A stretch of 64,000 bases of DNA from Rhizobium sp. 2MFCol3.1 (GTDB lineage Bacteria > Pseudomonadota > Alphaproteobacteria > Rhizobiales > Rhizobiaceae): contig NZ_KB898365.1 of NCBI RefSeq assembly GCF_000377565.1, forward strand, positions 1-64,000, given 5' to 3'. The notes beneath the pieces are model-generated. The model ran no database searches and had not been told where the DNA came from. It worked only from the letters and a program-made list of their open reading frames with translations. The translations under genes were made by a program, and so were the position numbers. Positions 8,158 to 17,201 of this stretch are shown here, piece by piece. Positions within the stretch are counted from its first letter, which is position 1. Every line of letters begins with the position of its first letter.

Positions 8158-9095
8158 CGTACACCCTCCTCGTTCAACTCAGCTATCTTTTCGGTCGCAA
8201 TCGCGCTTCTGCTTCGATCACCACGGCCGTAGTAGGCCTCGATCCTGGACTGTCCGATGTTGAGTATGGACGTGACGAGCAGATACCAAAGCACAGCGAC
8301 CAGCAGCAACGGGATGATCTCGAATGTGCGGTTGTAGATTGCTTGGACAGAATAGAGCAGGTCGTTCATGGCAATGACACTGACCAGCGATGTTCCTTTG
8401 ATTAAGCTTATGAACTGGTTCCCTGTCGGCGGAATGATAGCGCGCATGGCCTGTGGGATTATGATGCGTCGAAGCGCCCGAGCCCTGGTCATCCCGAACG
8501 CCTGTGCTGTCTCCCGTTGCCCTGGATCAACCGATAGAAGTCCACCGCGAATGACCTCGGCCATGTACGCGGCCTCGTTTAGGGCCAGCCCCACGATCGC
8601 AGCGGTCAGAGGAGTGATAACGGTGTTGGTCTCCCAACTCAGAAATGTCGGTCCGAAGGGGACGCCGATCGACAATGTGGGGAAGAGGGTAGCAAGGTTG
8701 TACCAGAAGATAAGCTGCACTAGCATTGGAGTACCACGGAAAAACCAAATGTAGAGTCCCGAGAGTGTTCGGGCGAGTGTGCTTTCTGACATTCGTGCTA
8801 TCGCAAGGAGAAGTCCGATTGCGGTTCCGATGAGCATAGCTGCTACGGCTAGACCAAGGGTTACGGAAAGGCCCTGCATCACGGACGGATCAAACAGCCA
8901 GTGGAGCACTGTTTGCCATTCGAGGTTCGGGTTTGTGGCTAACTGCCACGCGAATTGTGCCGCGAAGGCGATAACCAGCAAAAGAAGAATCCAACGCATC
9001 GGGTTTGCGCGCTCTGCCGCCCGCGACACATCGCATATTCCCTCGTTAGAAACCTGCTGCGCGGGTGTGTCTCCCGCTTGGATTGCTACCGACAT
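8154..9095 (-). CDS. Amino acid ABC transporter permease (HisM/GlnP family)
   Basis: Inner-membrane permease of the polar amino acid family. A soluble N-terminal stretch (~32 residues) precedes a first helix, then a gap and the usual five-helix core; the coupling EAA loop reads EVIRGGLLSVDPGQRETAQAFG near residues 185-205. FRGTPMLVQL marks the family. Only one permease gene is present, so the transporter would be a homodimer or its partner lies elsewhere. First gene of the operon; divergent from the LysR gene at 9343. Confidence 0.92.
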   Translation of the reverse strand: MSVAIQAGDTPAQQVSNEGICDVSRAAERANPMRWILLLLVIAFAAQFAWQLATNPNLEWQTVLHWLFDPSVMQGLSVTLGLAVAAMLIGTAIGLLLAIARMSESTLARTLSGLYIWFFRGTPMLVQLIFWYNLATLFPTLSIGVPFGPTFLSWETNTVITPLTAAIVGLALNEAAYMAEVIRGGLLSVDPGQRETAQAFGMTRARALRRIIIPQAMRAIIPPTGNQFISLIKGTSLVSVIAMNDLLYSVQAIYNRTFEIIPLLLVAVLWYLLVTSILNIGQSRIEAYYGRGDRSRSAIATEKIAELNEEGVR

Positions 9096-9253
9096 GAACT
9101 GTCCTCCTCTGAAGCCGCACCCGCCTCTCTTTTCCTTAACTGTGGAGGCTCATCGCAGGTCGGCGTTTTCACTGTTGGTATTAGATGGATTCAACACAAA
9201 TCTTGAAAGGCCAATTCTTTTGGAGCTACATAGGGAAAAGCTATGGGGCGTCT

Positions 9254-9282
9254 CGATCAATAGTCAGTGCGTTACTTGATCG
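9254..9282. promoter_or_regulatory. Inverted repeat between permease and LysR genes
   Basis: Perfect 7-bp arms CGATCAA and TTGATCG with 15 bp between, inside the 247-bp divergent region. It is a candidate operator for the LysR protein encoded at 9343, on position alone. Confidence 0.35.
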
Positions 9283-9342
9283 GAAGCTAAATGCAGCGGA
9301 TTGTGGGAACCATTGCTATCCAGGAGGCTGATAGGGGAGTAG

Positions 9343-10266
9343 GTGTTGGCTGCTATCGCATCTTTAGGCAACCTGAGTTTAAGGCAACTGGAGGTCTTCT
9401 ATGCAGTTGTGGAAGCAGGCAGCGTCACCGCCGCGGCGGAGAACCTTCATGTCTCCCAACCTACTGTCAGTGCAATGCTCAAACGCATGGAAGATCAGCT
9501 TGGTCTTGCGTTGTTCAGGAAGGACCGCGGACGTCTGGTGCCGACGAACGAAGGAATGATCCTCCACGGCGCGTTACAGAGTAACTTCAGGTACCTGCAT
9601 TCGGTATCCGACGCCATTTCTCAGATACAGAGAAACGTCTCGCAGCTCATGAGCATTGCCGCCATCCCGCCGCTCGGGAATGGGCTTGTTGCCGAGGCAG
9701 TGAAGACTTTCCTTGAAGAGCGCCCAGATGCCAGGGTACACTTGCTCGTCAGGCCAAAGAGAGCGGTTTATCACGCAGTAGCTGCGGAAGGTGTCGATCT
9801 GGCCGTCTCCTTTGGAACAGGCGAAGCCGAACAGGAGGGCCTGCAGGTTGAGACGGTTTCTTCGGGTCGGCTCTTCTGCATCATGCCTAAAGGGCATCCG
9901 CTTGAGAGCAAGGATGTCGTCAATCAGTCAGATCTCCAGCACCACGCGCTTATCTCCTATCCCCCCGGCCATCAATGGCTCGTCGCCCAGCTGGAGAAGG
10001 CTATCGAAAACGGGCTGCCGCGGCCCGATCAGATTCTAACTGTCGACAGCGTTGTGCACGTTTATCCCCACGTCGAGAATGGCCTTGGGATCGCATTGGT
10101 CGACGAATACTCGCTTTACTATCACTCGCAAGAACGAATTACCGCGCGGCCGTTCGTTCCTGCGATTGATGTCACCCTGCAACTCATTTACCCCAACCGC
10201 CGTCCATCTCAGCTTACCCAGATATTCGTGCAGCACTTCAAGGCAGCGTGCGTGAAATTCGGCTAG
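9343..10266 (+). CDS. LysR-family transcriptional regulator
   Basis: N-terminal winged helix-turn-helix (SLRQLEVFYAVVEAGSVTAAAENLHVSQPTVSAM region, residues ~10-45), then an effector-binding domain starting at about residue 95. The 307-residue length is normal. The start is a GTG at 9343 with AGGGGAG just upstream. It is divergent from the ABC transporter operon and convergent with the catabolic genes, overlapping the end of the next gene by 4 bp, so it most likely controls uptake. The ligand is unknown. Confidence 0.9.
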   Translation: MLAAIASLGNLSLRQLEVFYAVVEAGSVTAAAENLHVSQPTVSAMLKRMEDQLGLALFRKDRGRLVPTNEGMILHGALQSNFRYLHSVSDAISQIQRNVSQLMSIAAIPPLGNGLVAEAVKTFLEERPDARVHLLVRPKRAVYHAVAAEGVDLAVSFGTGEAEQEGLQVETVSSGRLFCIMPKGHPLESKDVVNQSDLQHHALISYPPGHQWLVAQLEKAIENGLPRPDQILTVDSVVHVYPHVENGLGIALVDEYSLYYHSQERITARPFVPAIDVTLQLIYPNRRPSQLTQIFVQHFKAACVKFG

Positions 10267-11237
10267 CGCGTGGCAAGCTTTTCGAAATCAGAGAACAGCG
10301 CTTCCGGATCTGCGGGAGCGGTGACCAGATTCTGTTGGAGCTGTTCGTCGCAGACCGCTCGAAGCATTCGGCGATGGGATGCCGACTGAGTGCCAAAGGG
10401 AAAGACGTCATCGGGAAACAGATTCAGCATGGTTTCAGCCTCCTCGATCGCCCACGGAGATGATTCACCGAAGTTTTTCGTCTTCGTCCACCACATATTC
10501 CAGGAGTCCTGAAGCGTTTGGTAAATCGCTCGGACCGCGTCGGGGAACGTTTCGGCAAACGAGCGCTGAACGGCCATGATGTGGAAAACCGGATAGATTC
10601 CAGTTTGGTGGTGATAGACAAGCTCGGCTTTTCGAAAGTCCGTAATCAGACGGCGGAACTCTCCGTTTCGCTCGTAAACGGCAGGCGGCATGAAGGCAGT
10701 CGTGACGGCGTCTAGACTGTGATCGCGCAAAGCACCTAGCAAAGTCTGTCCCTCGCTGAGGTAAAGAGTGTCGGCGGGAGGCTTGGCATCTGTCGGCGCT
10801 CGGGGCTTGAGCTTGGTGACGTCGTCGAGATCGCCAAGGACCCAACTGACATCGCTGACCCCCACACCAGATTCGCGCAGCGCGGCGCGGGACCACATTG
10901 TTCCGGTATCACCCCACGAGTTGGTACCAATCCTGCCGCCCTTTAATTCCGAGAGACTGGTGAGGGGCGAGTCACGTCGGACGATGTAGTTTCGGTGCCG
11001 GAAGCCGCGTAAAACGAAAGCTGGGAGTCCAATCAGGTTCCGTTCTCCTCTCGCATGCCCAAGAACATACCTGTTGAAGGAGATCTCCCGCGCATGAAAA
11101 CCGGACGAGAAGTCGTCGGATAGTGGGGCACGGAAGTCTACATCGAACTCGAATTCGGGATGGCTGACAGCACCGTTGATCAACGGGCAGAATTGATCAT
11201 AGGCGCGAAGGGCGATTTTTACTCTGGTTCTCGACAT
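10263..11237 (-). CDS. 4,5-dihydroxyphthalate decarboxylase-like / substrate-binding-fold protein
   Basis: Resembles the Pht5 family, whose members share a periplasmic-binding-protein fold. The family's ordered features are present: IALRAYDQFCPLINGAV at the start, a region like EISFNRYVLGHARG near 50, GFRHRNYIVRRDS near 80, and GGRIGTNSWGDTGTMW near 100. There is no signal peptide, so the protein is probably cytoplasmic and enzymatic rather than a receptor, but decarboxylase activity is not proven. The start at 11237 has GGGA 5 bp upstream and sits 8 bp after the aldolase stop, in one operon. True substrates may be unrelated to phthalate. Confidence 0.72.
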   Translation of the reverse strand: MSRTRVKIALRAYDQFCPLINGAVSHPEFEFDVDFRAPLSDDFSSGFHAREISFNRYVLGHARGERNLIGLPAFVLRGFRHRNYIVRRDSPLTSLSELKGGRIGTNSWGDTGTMWSRAALRESGVGVSDVSWVLGDLDDVTKLKPRAPTDAKPPADTLYLSEGQTLLGALRDHSLDAVTTAFMPPAVYERNGEFRRLITDFRKAELVYHHQTGIYPVFHIMAVQRSFAETFPDAVRAIYQTLQDSWNMWWTKTKNFGESSPWAIEEAETMLNLFPDDVFPFGTQSASHRRMLRAVCDEQLQQNLVTAPADPEALFSDFEKLATR

Positions 11238-11245
11238 CGTATCCC

Positions 11246-12025
11246 TCAGCGTCCCGTGATCTTGCTGAAATTGGCAACGTCGGCAACGCACGCTGCACGA
11301 AGCCTCGTGGAGTCGCTCCCGGTTGCGACCATCAGGTAGCCGCGCGCGTACGCGTCTTCCAACGCCATGTCAGGACGAAGGACGGTACCAAGCGGGACAG
11401 CGGCAGCGTTAGCGTGGAACTCGATCTGGTCGATCAGAGCCAGCACTTCCGGGTGATCCATCTCACCCATTCTGCCCGCGGACGCGGATAGATCGTAAGG
11501 ACCCACGAATATCATATCGACGCCATCGACTGCGGCGATTTCGGCGGCGTTCGTCGCGCCTTGAACCGTTTCTATTTGGCAGACCACCAGCACGTTCTCA
11601 TTGGCTGTCTTGGCGTATTCCTTGGCCGCCGCACCAAAACCTGACGCACGTATCGTGCCAGGGGCCGCGCCTCGAATTCCACATGGGGCATAGTAGCTGG
11701 CAGCGACAACAGCACGTGCCTCGGCCGCGGTGCCAACCGCGGGAACAACGATTCCCTCGGCACCGAGATCAAGTACACGCCGGATGTAGCTAACATCGTG
11801 TCCCGGCACGCGAACCAAAGACGTCGCAGGGCTAGCGCCCAGCACCTGTAGCTGGTGCGCTAGCGTTCCGAGATCGCCGACGCCATGCTCGTGATCGATT
11901 ATTATGAAATCAAAGCCCGAGTATGCCATCACCTCGGTTGCAAAGCTGCTAGCCAGAACATTCCAGCTTCCAAACGCCTTTTCGGCGTTCTTCAATCGGC
12001 GCTTGAGGACATTTTCTCTATACAC
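11246..12025 (-). CDS. HpcH/HpaI-family aldolase
   Basis: Class II pyruvate-type aldolase that cleaves 2-keto-4-hydroxy acids. Family marks: IIIDHEHG near residue 40 (the usual DxEH), a LVRVPG segment, the metal-binding E in VVCQIETVQGA and D in FVGPYDLSAS near 180. The length of 259 residues is normal. With the neighbouring Pht5-like protein it suggests the last, C-C-cleaving step of a degradation route. The gap to the next gene downstream is only 8 bp. Confidence 0.9.
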   Translation of the reverse strand: MYRENVLKRRLKNAEKAFGSWNVLASSFATEVMAYSGFDFIIIDHEHGVGDLGTLAHQLQVLGASPATSLVRVPGHDVSYIRRVLDLGAEGIVVPAVGTAAEARAVVAASYYAPCGIRGAAPGTIRASGFGAAAKEYAKTANENVLVVCQIETVQGATNAAEIAAVDGVDMIFVGPYDLSASAGRMGEMDHPEVLALIDQIEFHANAAAVPLGTVLRPDMALEDAYARGYLMVATGSDSTRLRAACVADVANFSKITGR

Positions 12026-12182
12026 TTGACGCTCCCAGTTCGGTTGTTAACCGTCACTGTAGTCATCGAGCCCGTGCGGAAAATCGAAATGATCTAGGGC
12101 AGGCATAGTCTCCGGCTATGTACCGCTGACGCATCGCCGGGCAAAGTTTGAAGGTGCGAAATTGACAACTCACAGCGCAGAA

Positions 12183-12208
12183 GAGGGCATCGGTTGCGCG
12201 ATGCCCTC
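12183..12208 (-). terminator. Stem-loop after the RidA gene
   Basis: 10-bp arms GAGGGCATCG and CGATGCCCTC with a 6-nt loop, 20 bp past the ridA-type gene stop. Probable terminator of the MlrC-RidA operon. Confidence 0.6.
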
Positions 12209-12227
12209 AGTCTCAGGTCGCTAAAAG

Positions 12228-12683
12228 TCAGGCAACCTGCGCGATCAGCTCGATCTCCACGCATGCGCCCAAGGGCAACTGCGCCACTCCGAAGGCGGAA
12301 CGAGCATGGCGACCTTTGTCGCCGAACACCTCGGCAAGCAAGTCGCTTGCACCGTTCGTAACCAGATGCTGACTATCGAAACCACCTGTCGAGTTCACCA
12401 TCGAAGTTAGCTTAACGATCATCTCCAGCTTGTTGAGGTCGCCGGTCGCGTGATGGAGTGTGGAGATCAGATCGATCGCGACTGCCCTCGCAGCTTGAGT
12501 ACCTTCCTGCATCGAAATCTTGTCCCCAAGCTGCCCGGCCCAGACGAGGCCACCACGCTTCGCGAGATGTCCCGAGAGGAAAAGCAGCTTTCCCGATCGG
12601 ATGTAGGGGAGATAAGAGGCGGCCGGCACCGCCACGTCACCAAGTTCTATATTTAGGTCTCTCAGCCGGTCGTAAACGCTCAT
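12228..12683 (-). CDS. RidA/YjgF-family protein
   Basis: A small trimeric enaminase-like protein; canonical RidA hydrolyses reactive 2-aminoacrylate-type imines. The 151 residues include the conserved VAVPAASYLPYIRSGKLLFLSGHL start and the R in HARSAFGVAQLPLGACVEIELIA that corresponds to the catalytic arginine region. This longer subgroup commonly accompanies catabolic operons. The gene lies 21 bp downstream of the MlrC-like gene on the same strand, suggesting removal or use of an imine intermediate made there. Confidence 0.88.
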   Translation of the reverse strand: MSVYDRLRDLNIELGDVAVPAASYLPYIRSGKLLFLSGHLAKRGGLVWAGQLGDKISMQEGTQAARAVAIDLISTLHHATGDLNKLEMIVKLTSMVNSTGGFDSQHLVTNGASDLLAEVFGDKGRHARSAFGVAQLPLGACVEIELIAQVA

Positions 12684-12704
12684 TGCACCGATCCTTTGTC
12701 TGTC

Positions 12705-14219
12705 TTATTCGGCTGCCTGATTGGCCGCGACTTCTTTCGCAAATGCTTTTCCGTTCGGGCTCAGTCGAATGCCCTCACGCAGATTGCGCCAGGGCAAATC
12801 TGCAGGGTTCGCCGAAAACGGCCCCGGTGCTTCCACCACGATGATCTGTTCTGCTATCGCAGAGAAATCAGCGCGAAAATGAACCGAACTCTTATTTACC
12901 AGGATGCTCATATTTTCGGGCTCGATGCCTACTGCGCGATACATGTTTCTATCTAGCAGCTGAGCTTTGTTCGATGTGACCACGATGCGGACACCATCGA
13001 TTTTCAACTGAGCCGATGGACCGAGCTCGGCCTGCTTTCCGTGCATCATAGGCCCTCCGTAGACGAGCTTTCCGTCGGAGAGATTTTCCACCGTGAAAGT
13101 TGCGACAAGAGGCGTGTCACCTGGTACTTGTGCGCAGCCGCCGAGCGCGATCTCGATCTGCGCACCAACGCCGGCTTTATGGGCTGCAGCAGCTGCAACA
13201 GGATCACACATCAATCCGAGAGCGGCATTTTTTGCACCGTTCCGGAGCAATGACTTCAAAATCCCGGTGGTATTGGAGGTCCCTCCCACACCTGGATTGT
13301 CCTGCGTGTCTGCCAGAATGACGGGTTTTCCTGCGGACGCCGCAACATGCATCGCGTGAAGTACCGCGTCATCGGGCTTCTCAAACTCGACACTCCAAGC
13401 AGTCTCGGCATCTAGGACGCGATTATATAATGCCTCGACAGCGGTATCGATTTTGCCGCTATCGTCGTCATATCCCCATACGGTAGGACCACACTCGGCG
13501 AAATCGGACGCAGGGAAGCCGGGTGCAAACGACAAGGAAACGACGTCGGTTTCGAGTTCTTCCAGAAAATCGTACATACCTCGTGCTGGTTGCAGCATCG
13601 TCGACATCGCATTGACAGGGATAAGGAATGGCAATCTCCGCGATGCCAGTGCCAAGGGCTTGCCCGACGCTTGCAGGTGGAGGAGAAGTTTTGCCGCACG
13701 TACTCCAGTCTCTGCCATATCCACGTGCGGATAGGTCCGATAAGCGACGACGGCGTCCGCAACCCTCCACAGAAGGTCGGTGACGTTCGCATGGGAATCC
13801 AGCGAGACGACGATTTTTACGTCCGGTCCCACAATACTGCGAACGCGTGATACTAGCTCACCTTCTCCGTCGTCCAGGTCCTCGGTCACTTGCGCACCAT
13901 GGAGATCGAGATAAATCGCATCGTATGTGAGATGCTTCACACCTTCGATTATTTCCCCGGCAATACGCTCGTACGCATCGGTCGTCGTATGTGCTGAAGC
14001 ACCCGCGCCCGCCCAGACGACCGGCGTTACGGAATGGCCAAGACCGGTTACATGCTTGATGAACCCTCCGATGGGGATATTGACATCTGCAAGCTTCAGG
14101 ACGTCCTGTCCGTGAGCCATCGACGGAAAGTCTTCTCCATTCAAAAAGCTTGCATATGTCGCCTTCGTAGGTGCGAACGTGTTGGTTTCGTGCTGAAAGC
14201 CGGCAATCAGGATATTCAC
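12705..14219 (-). CDS. M81-family metallopeptidase (MlrC-like)
   Basis: Belongs to the family of MlrC, a zinc enzyme that degrades linearised microcystin products; most members hydrolyse other, unknown amides. Zinc-site patterns are visible: GFQHETNTF at the N-terminus, DLHGA near 110 and SLDSHANV near 140. The DUF1485-type N-terminal domain and the MlrC C-terminal domain together give 504 residues, the usual size. It is first in an operon with the RidA gene and divergent from LysR at 14409. Confidence 0.88.
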   Translation of the reverse strand: MNILIAGFQHETNTFAPTKATYASFLNGEDFPSMAHGQDVLKLADVNIPIGGFIKHVTGLGHSVTPVVWAGAGASAHTTTDAYERIAGEIIEGVKHLTYDAIYLDLHGAQVTEDLDDGEGELVSRVRSIVGPDVKIVVSLDSHANVTDLLWRVADAVVAYRTYPHVDMAETGVRAAKLLLHLQASGKPLALASRRLPFLIPVNAMSTMLQPARGMYDFLEELETDVVSLSFAPGFPASDFAECGPTVWGYDDDSGKIDTAVEALYNRVLDAETAWSVEFEKPDDAVLHAMHVAASAGKPVILADTQDNPGVGGTSNTTGILKSLLRNGAKNAALGLMCDPVAAAAAHKAGVGAQIEIALGGCAQVPGDTPLVATFTVENLSDGKLVYGGPMMHGKQAELGPSAQLKIDGVRIVVTSNKAQLLDRNMYRAVGIEPENMSILVNKSSVHFRADFSAIAEQIIVVEAPGPFSANPADLPWRNLREGIRLSPNGKAFAKEVAANQAAE

Positions 14220-14369
14220 GGGTAATTCCTTTCTCTAGACTGGGAAATGCATTGTCCGAGGGCCAATAATTCAGTGGATAGATACCCTGGGGGCCTCGAA
14301 CTCCTTAGAGGCGTCGGTTGATGGCAGGATCATGAGCCGAGCTCTCCGTTCCATCAATAGCAATTCAAG

Positions 14370-14388
14370 TGTAGAAGTGTTGCCTACA
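14370..14388. promoter_or_regulatory. Candidate LysR operator
   Basis: TGTAG-N9-CTACA, an interrupted palindrome containing a T-N11-A core, 20 bp before the LysR start at 14409 and within the divergent promoter region of the MlrC operon. The location suits autoregulation. Confidence 0.45.
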
Positions 14389-14408
14389 GAGCAACGACGG
14401 ATTACGAC

Positions 14409-15323
14409 ATGCGGGAACTCAACCAAGCCAGGCTCAGGTACTTTCAGGCGGTTTTCGAACGGAGATCAATCCGCGGTGCGGCTGATATTCTCAATACCGC
14501 GCCATCGGTAATAACCCGTCAGATATCGCTGCTTGAAGACGAAATCGGACACGTGCTGTTCGAACGCCAAGCGCGCGGGATGAAGCCGAATGAGGCGGCA
14601 CAACACGTCATGGATTACGTAAGAGGTTGCCGCGACCACCGTCACCAGCTCAGCGAGCGACTGGATGCGATAGACAGGCTCGACGAGGGCTCGGTGCGCA
14701 TCGTCCTCAGCGAGGGTTACGTCGACCACCTCGTGCAGCAGGTCATTGGCCCGTTCTGCTCTGAGCATCCGCGATTGAACGTGACGCTCGAGGCGCTTCC
14801 TGTCCGGAAGATTATGAGTGAACTTGCGGAGGACAACGCCCACCTGGGATTGGCCTATAATCCCCAAGCTGAGGCGCAGATCAACTTCGTCGCGACCGTA
14901 GCTGCTCCGACAAAGCTTCTCGTTCGCGCTGGGCATCCCCTGACGCGAAGCAGCTCAGTTCCGCTGCTCGAGAGGATGGCCGAGTTCCCACTTGCTCTGA
15001 TGCCATCGGGATACGGAGTATCCCAACTGATCGAAGCATTGCAATACTCGGAACACATAACGTTCCGCCCCGCCTTCACCAGTGGCTCCGTCGTTGCATT
15101 GAAGCAGTACGTGAAGTCTACTCAGGGGATGGCATTTATCGGAGCGGGAGTCGCCGTGGCGTCTGAGGTCGCCACTGGCGAATTGGCGCTGATAGATATC
15201 GACCACCAGCTTTGCCAGTCAGCCAAGTTGCGTCTCATGGTAAGGAGAGGGCGGGCTCTTCCGCCAGCCGCCGGCCGCTTGCTCTCCAACATCAAGGGGA
15301 AGCTCTTGTCTTTTGGCGGCTAG
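14409..15323 (+). CDS. LysR-family transcriptional regulator
   Basis: Winged helix-turn-helix at the N-terminus (RLRYFQAVFERRSIRGAADI region, residues ~8-45) followed by a LysR substrate-binding domain. 304 residues, typical. It is divergent from the MlrC-RidA operon with a palindromic site between them, so those genes are its most likely targets. A second LysR at 9343 controls the other side of this block. Confidence 0.9.
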   Translation: MRELNQARLRYFQAVFERRSIRGAADILNTAPSVITRQISLLEDEIGHVLFERQARGMKPNEAAQHVMDYVRGCRDHRHQLSERLDAIDRLDEGSVRIVLSEGYVDHLVQQVIGPFCSEHPRLNVTLEALPVRKIMSELAEDNAHLGLAYNPQAEAQINFVATVAAPTKLLVRAGHPLTRSSSVPLLERMAEFPLALMPSGYGVSQLIEALQYSEHITFRPAFTSGSVVALKQYVKSTQGMAFIGAGVAVASEVATGELALIDIDHQLCQSAKLRLMVRRGRALPPAAGRLLSNIKGKLLSFGG

Positions 15324-15384
15324 TGCCGGGCAATGGCATCGCCAAAGTCGCGAGTGGTCCCCCGGTTGCAGATAATGTCGTTCT

Positions 15385-15398
15385 TGTAATCCTATGTA
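15385..15398 (+). promoter_or_regulatory. TGTA-N6-TGTA box upstream of epoxide hydrolase 1
   Basis: Exact direct repeat TGTAATCCTATGTA, 116 bp before the start at 15514. It is embedded between perfect 8-bp inverted arms GTCGTTCT (15377-15384) and AGAACGAC (15398-15405). It shares its architecture with the boxes at 37920, 51765, 57653 and 63577. Confidence 0.5.
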
Positions 15399-15513
15399 GA
15401 ACGACGTCCCTCCGACAACCAACGATACAAAAAGCTACCGTTCGAGACATACCACAGATACATCGCCCCAGCAGATATCGCGGGTACTTTCCGATCTCAA
15501 ATGGAGCATCCCG

Positions 15514-16797
15514 ATGTCATCCTCTTTAATGAATATGAACCGTCGCAATTTCATGGCCACGGCGGCCATCGCCGGGGCGGTCACGATGATCAACCCCGCA
15601 CTTTCCTTTGCGACCGGCGCATCTTCAGACGAAATCAAGCCTTTCAAGGTGAACATCCCTGATAGTGCCGTCACGGAACTCAAGCAGCGTTTGGCAATGG
15701 CCAGGTGGCCGCAAAAAGAAAACGTCGCGGACGACTCGCAGGGCCTTCAGCTTGAGCAGTTCCGTTCCCTCGTCGACTACTGGCAGAATGGCTACGATTG
15801 GCGGAAGATCGAGGCAAAGCTCAACTCGCTTCCAATGTTCATCACCGAGATCGACGGACTGGACATCCACTTCATTCATGTGAAGTCGAAGCACGAAAAT
15901 GCAATGCCGCTCATTATGACCCACGGATGGCCAGGCTCCATCCTCGAGATGATGAAGGTCATTGATCCCTTGACCGACCCGACTGCTCACGGCGGTAAGG
16001 CAGAAGACGCATTCCACTTGGTGGTTCCATCGATTCCCGGCTTTGGCTTCTCTGGAAAGCCAACGACCACTGGCTGGGGTTCGGATCACATCGGCCGGGC
16101 ATGGGGAACGCTCATGAACCGTCTTGGATATGAAAAATTCGTCTCCCAGGGTGGCGATTGCGGATCAGTCATCTCGCAGCGTATGGCTCACCAGAACGTG
16201 CCAGGCCTTCTTGGTATCCACCTCAGCATGCCGGCCGTTGTGCCCAAGGACATTGCCCACAGCCTGGCCGCGGGTGATCCGCCGCCCGCTTCGCTTACCA
16301 GCGAAGAAGTGGCGACATACAAACAGCTCGCTGATTTCTATCGTGAAAATTCTGCCTATGCTGCCATGATGGTTTCCCGCCCGCAGACCATCGGCTATTC
16401 CCTCGTCGACTCGCCGGTCGGTATGGCAGCGTGGATGTACGACAAGTTCGTAACTTGGACGTACAGCAACAAGCAGCCGGAAAAGGTCCTCACCCGAGAC
16501 GAGATGCTCGACGATATCTCGCTGTATTGGTTCACTGAGACGGGAACGTCGGCCGCTCAGATCTACTGGGAGGACAAGACCAACAACTTCAATGCGCTCG
16601 ACAAGATCGAGTCAGTTCCCGTTGCGGTCAGCATCTTTCCAGGAGAGATCTTCCAGGCACCCAAGTCGTGGGTCGATCGCGCCTATGGCAATCTGATCTA
16701 CTTCAATAAGGTTGCTAATGGTGGGCACTTTGCGTCCTGGGAGCAGCCGGTACTCTTCACTGAGGAAGTTCGCGCGGCATTCCGGTCACTTCGCTAA
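15514..16797 (+). CDS. Epoxide hydrolase (EHN-type, Tat-exported)
   Basis: Alpha/beta-hydrolase that would open epoxides through an Asp nucleophile. An N-terminal Tat-like signal (NRRNF plus hydrophobic stretch, residues ~9-33) is followed by the EHN domain (from about 42) and the hydrolase core: oxyanion motif HGWPGS, nucleophile D215 in GGDCGS, and the catalytic histidine in GGHFASWEQP near the end. Relatives, including the one at 35071, have W after the nucleophile (GGDWG); here it is C216. The start has GGAG 7 bp upstream. A TGTA box precedes the gene and a strong hairpin follows it. Confidence 0.9.
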   Translation: MSSSLMNMNRRNFMATAAIAGAVTMINPALSFATGASSDEIKPFKVNIPDSAVTELKQRLAMARWPQKENVADDSQGLQLEQFRSLVDYWQNGYDWRKIEAKLNSLPMFITEIDGLDIHFIHVKSKHENAMPLIMTHGWPGSILEMMKVIDPLTDPTAHGGKAEDAFHLVVPSIPGFGFSGKPTTTGWGSDHIGRAWGTLMNRLGYEKFVSQGGDCGSVISQRMAHQNVPGLLGIHLSMPAVVPKDIAHSLAAGDPPPASLTSEEVATYKQLADFYRENSAYAAMMVSRPQTIGYSLVDSPVGMAAWMYDKFVTWTYSNKQPEKVLTRDEMLDDISLYWFTETGTSAAQIYWEDKTNNFNALDKIESVPVAVSIFPGEIFQAPKSWVDRAYGNLIYFNKVANGGHFASWEQPVLFTEEVRAAFRSLR

Positions 16798-16802
16798 CAA
16801 CT

Positions 16803-16843
16803 GGTTCTCTGCGGCCGTTACTTTGGAGCGGTCGCAGAGAACC
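16803..16843 (+). terminator. Stem-loop after epoxide hydrolase 1
   Basis: Perfect 11-bp arms GGTTCTCTGCG and CGCAGAGAACC, 5 bp beyond the stop codon, with a 19-nt loop and no T-run. Likely a terminator or mRNA-stabilising element. Confidence 0.6.
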
Positions 16844-16901
16844 ACCCAATCCTTGGTCATCGTTGTGCACTACGACGAGCGCGGCTGGTTAGGTCAAACG
16901 G

Positions 16902-17114
16902 ATGAAGAAGAAGATCACGCTATTTCTAGTCGCCATGCTCTTTGGCGGTAGCATCATCTGCAATCGCGTAACACCGCTCATCTTTGGCCTGCCACTCTTT
17001 TTCGTGTGGACGATCTTCAGCGTAGTGCTGATTTTCGCGATGATGTGGCTTCTGTTCCAATCGGACCCGCAGAACAAGCGGCAGGACACTGACCACGAAG
17101 GCTGGCTAGGCTGA
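16902..17114 (+). CDS. DUF3311 small membrane protein
   Basis: A 70-residue protein with two transmembrane helices (residues ~5-20 and ~27-52) and the family hallmark NRVTPLIFGLPLFF between them. DUF3311 proteins usually sit directly beside a sodium:solute symporter and are thought to assist it. Here the next gene is an MFS carrier instead, and the SSS symporter at 38123 has a different small partner, so this copy looks orphaned. A sequence resembling a ribosome site is weak. Confidence 0.8.
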   Translation: MKKKITLFLVAMLFGGSIICNRVTPLIFGLPLFFVWTIFSVVLIFAMMWLLFQSDPQNKRQDTDHEGWLG

Positions 17115-17201
17115 AGGCCGATAGCCGCCCGGCCATCTTTCCATTTTAAGTTCCTACAAACTCCGGCCTAGAAGCATAGGCCGATAGCGGAGGTCGAAGC
17201 C

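Noticed and set aside
10263..11237. Annotation as an ABC/NMT1 periplasmic binding protein
   Set aside because: The fold is similar, but there is no signal peptide and the conserved segments fit the Pht5-like group better.
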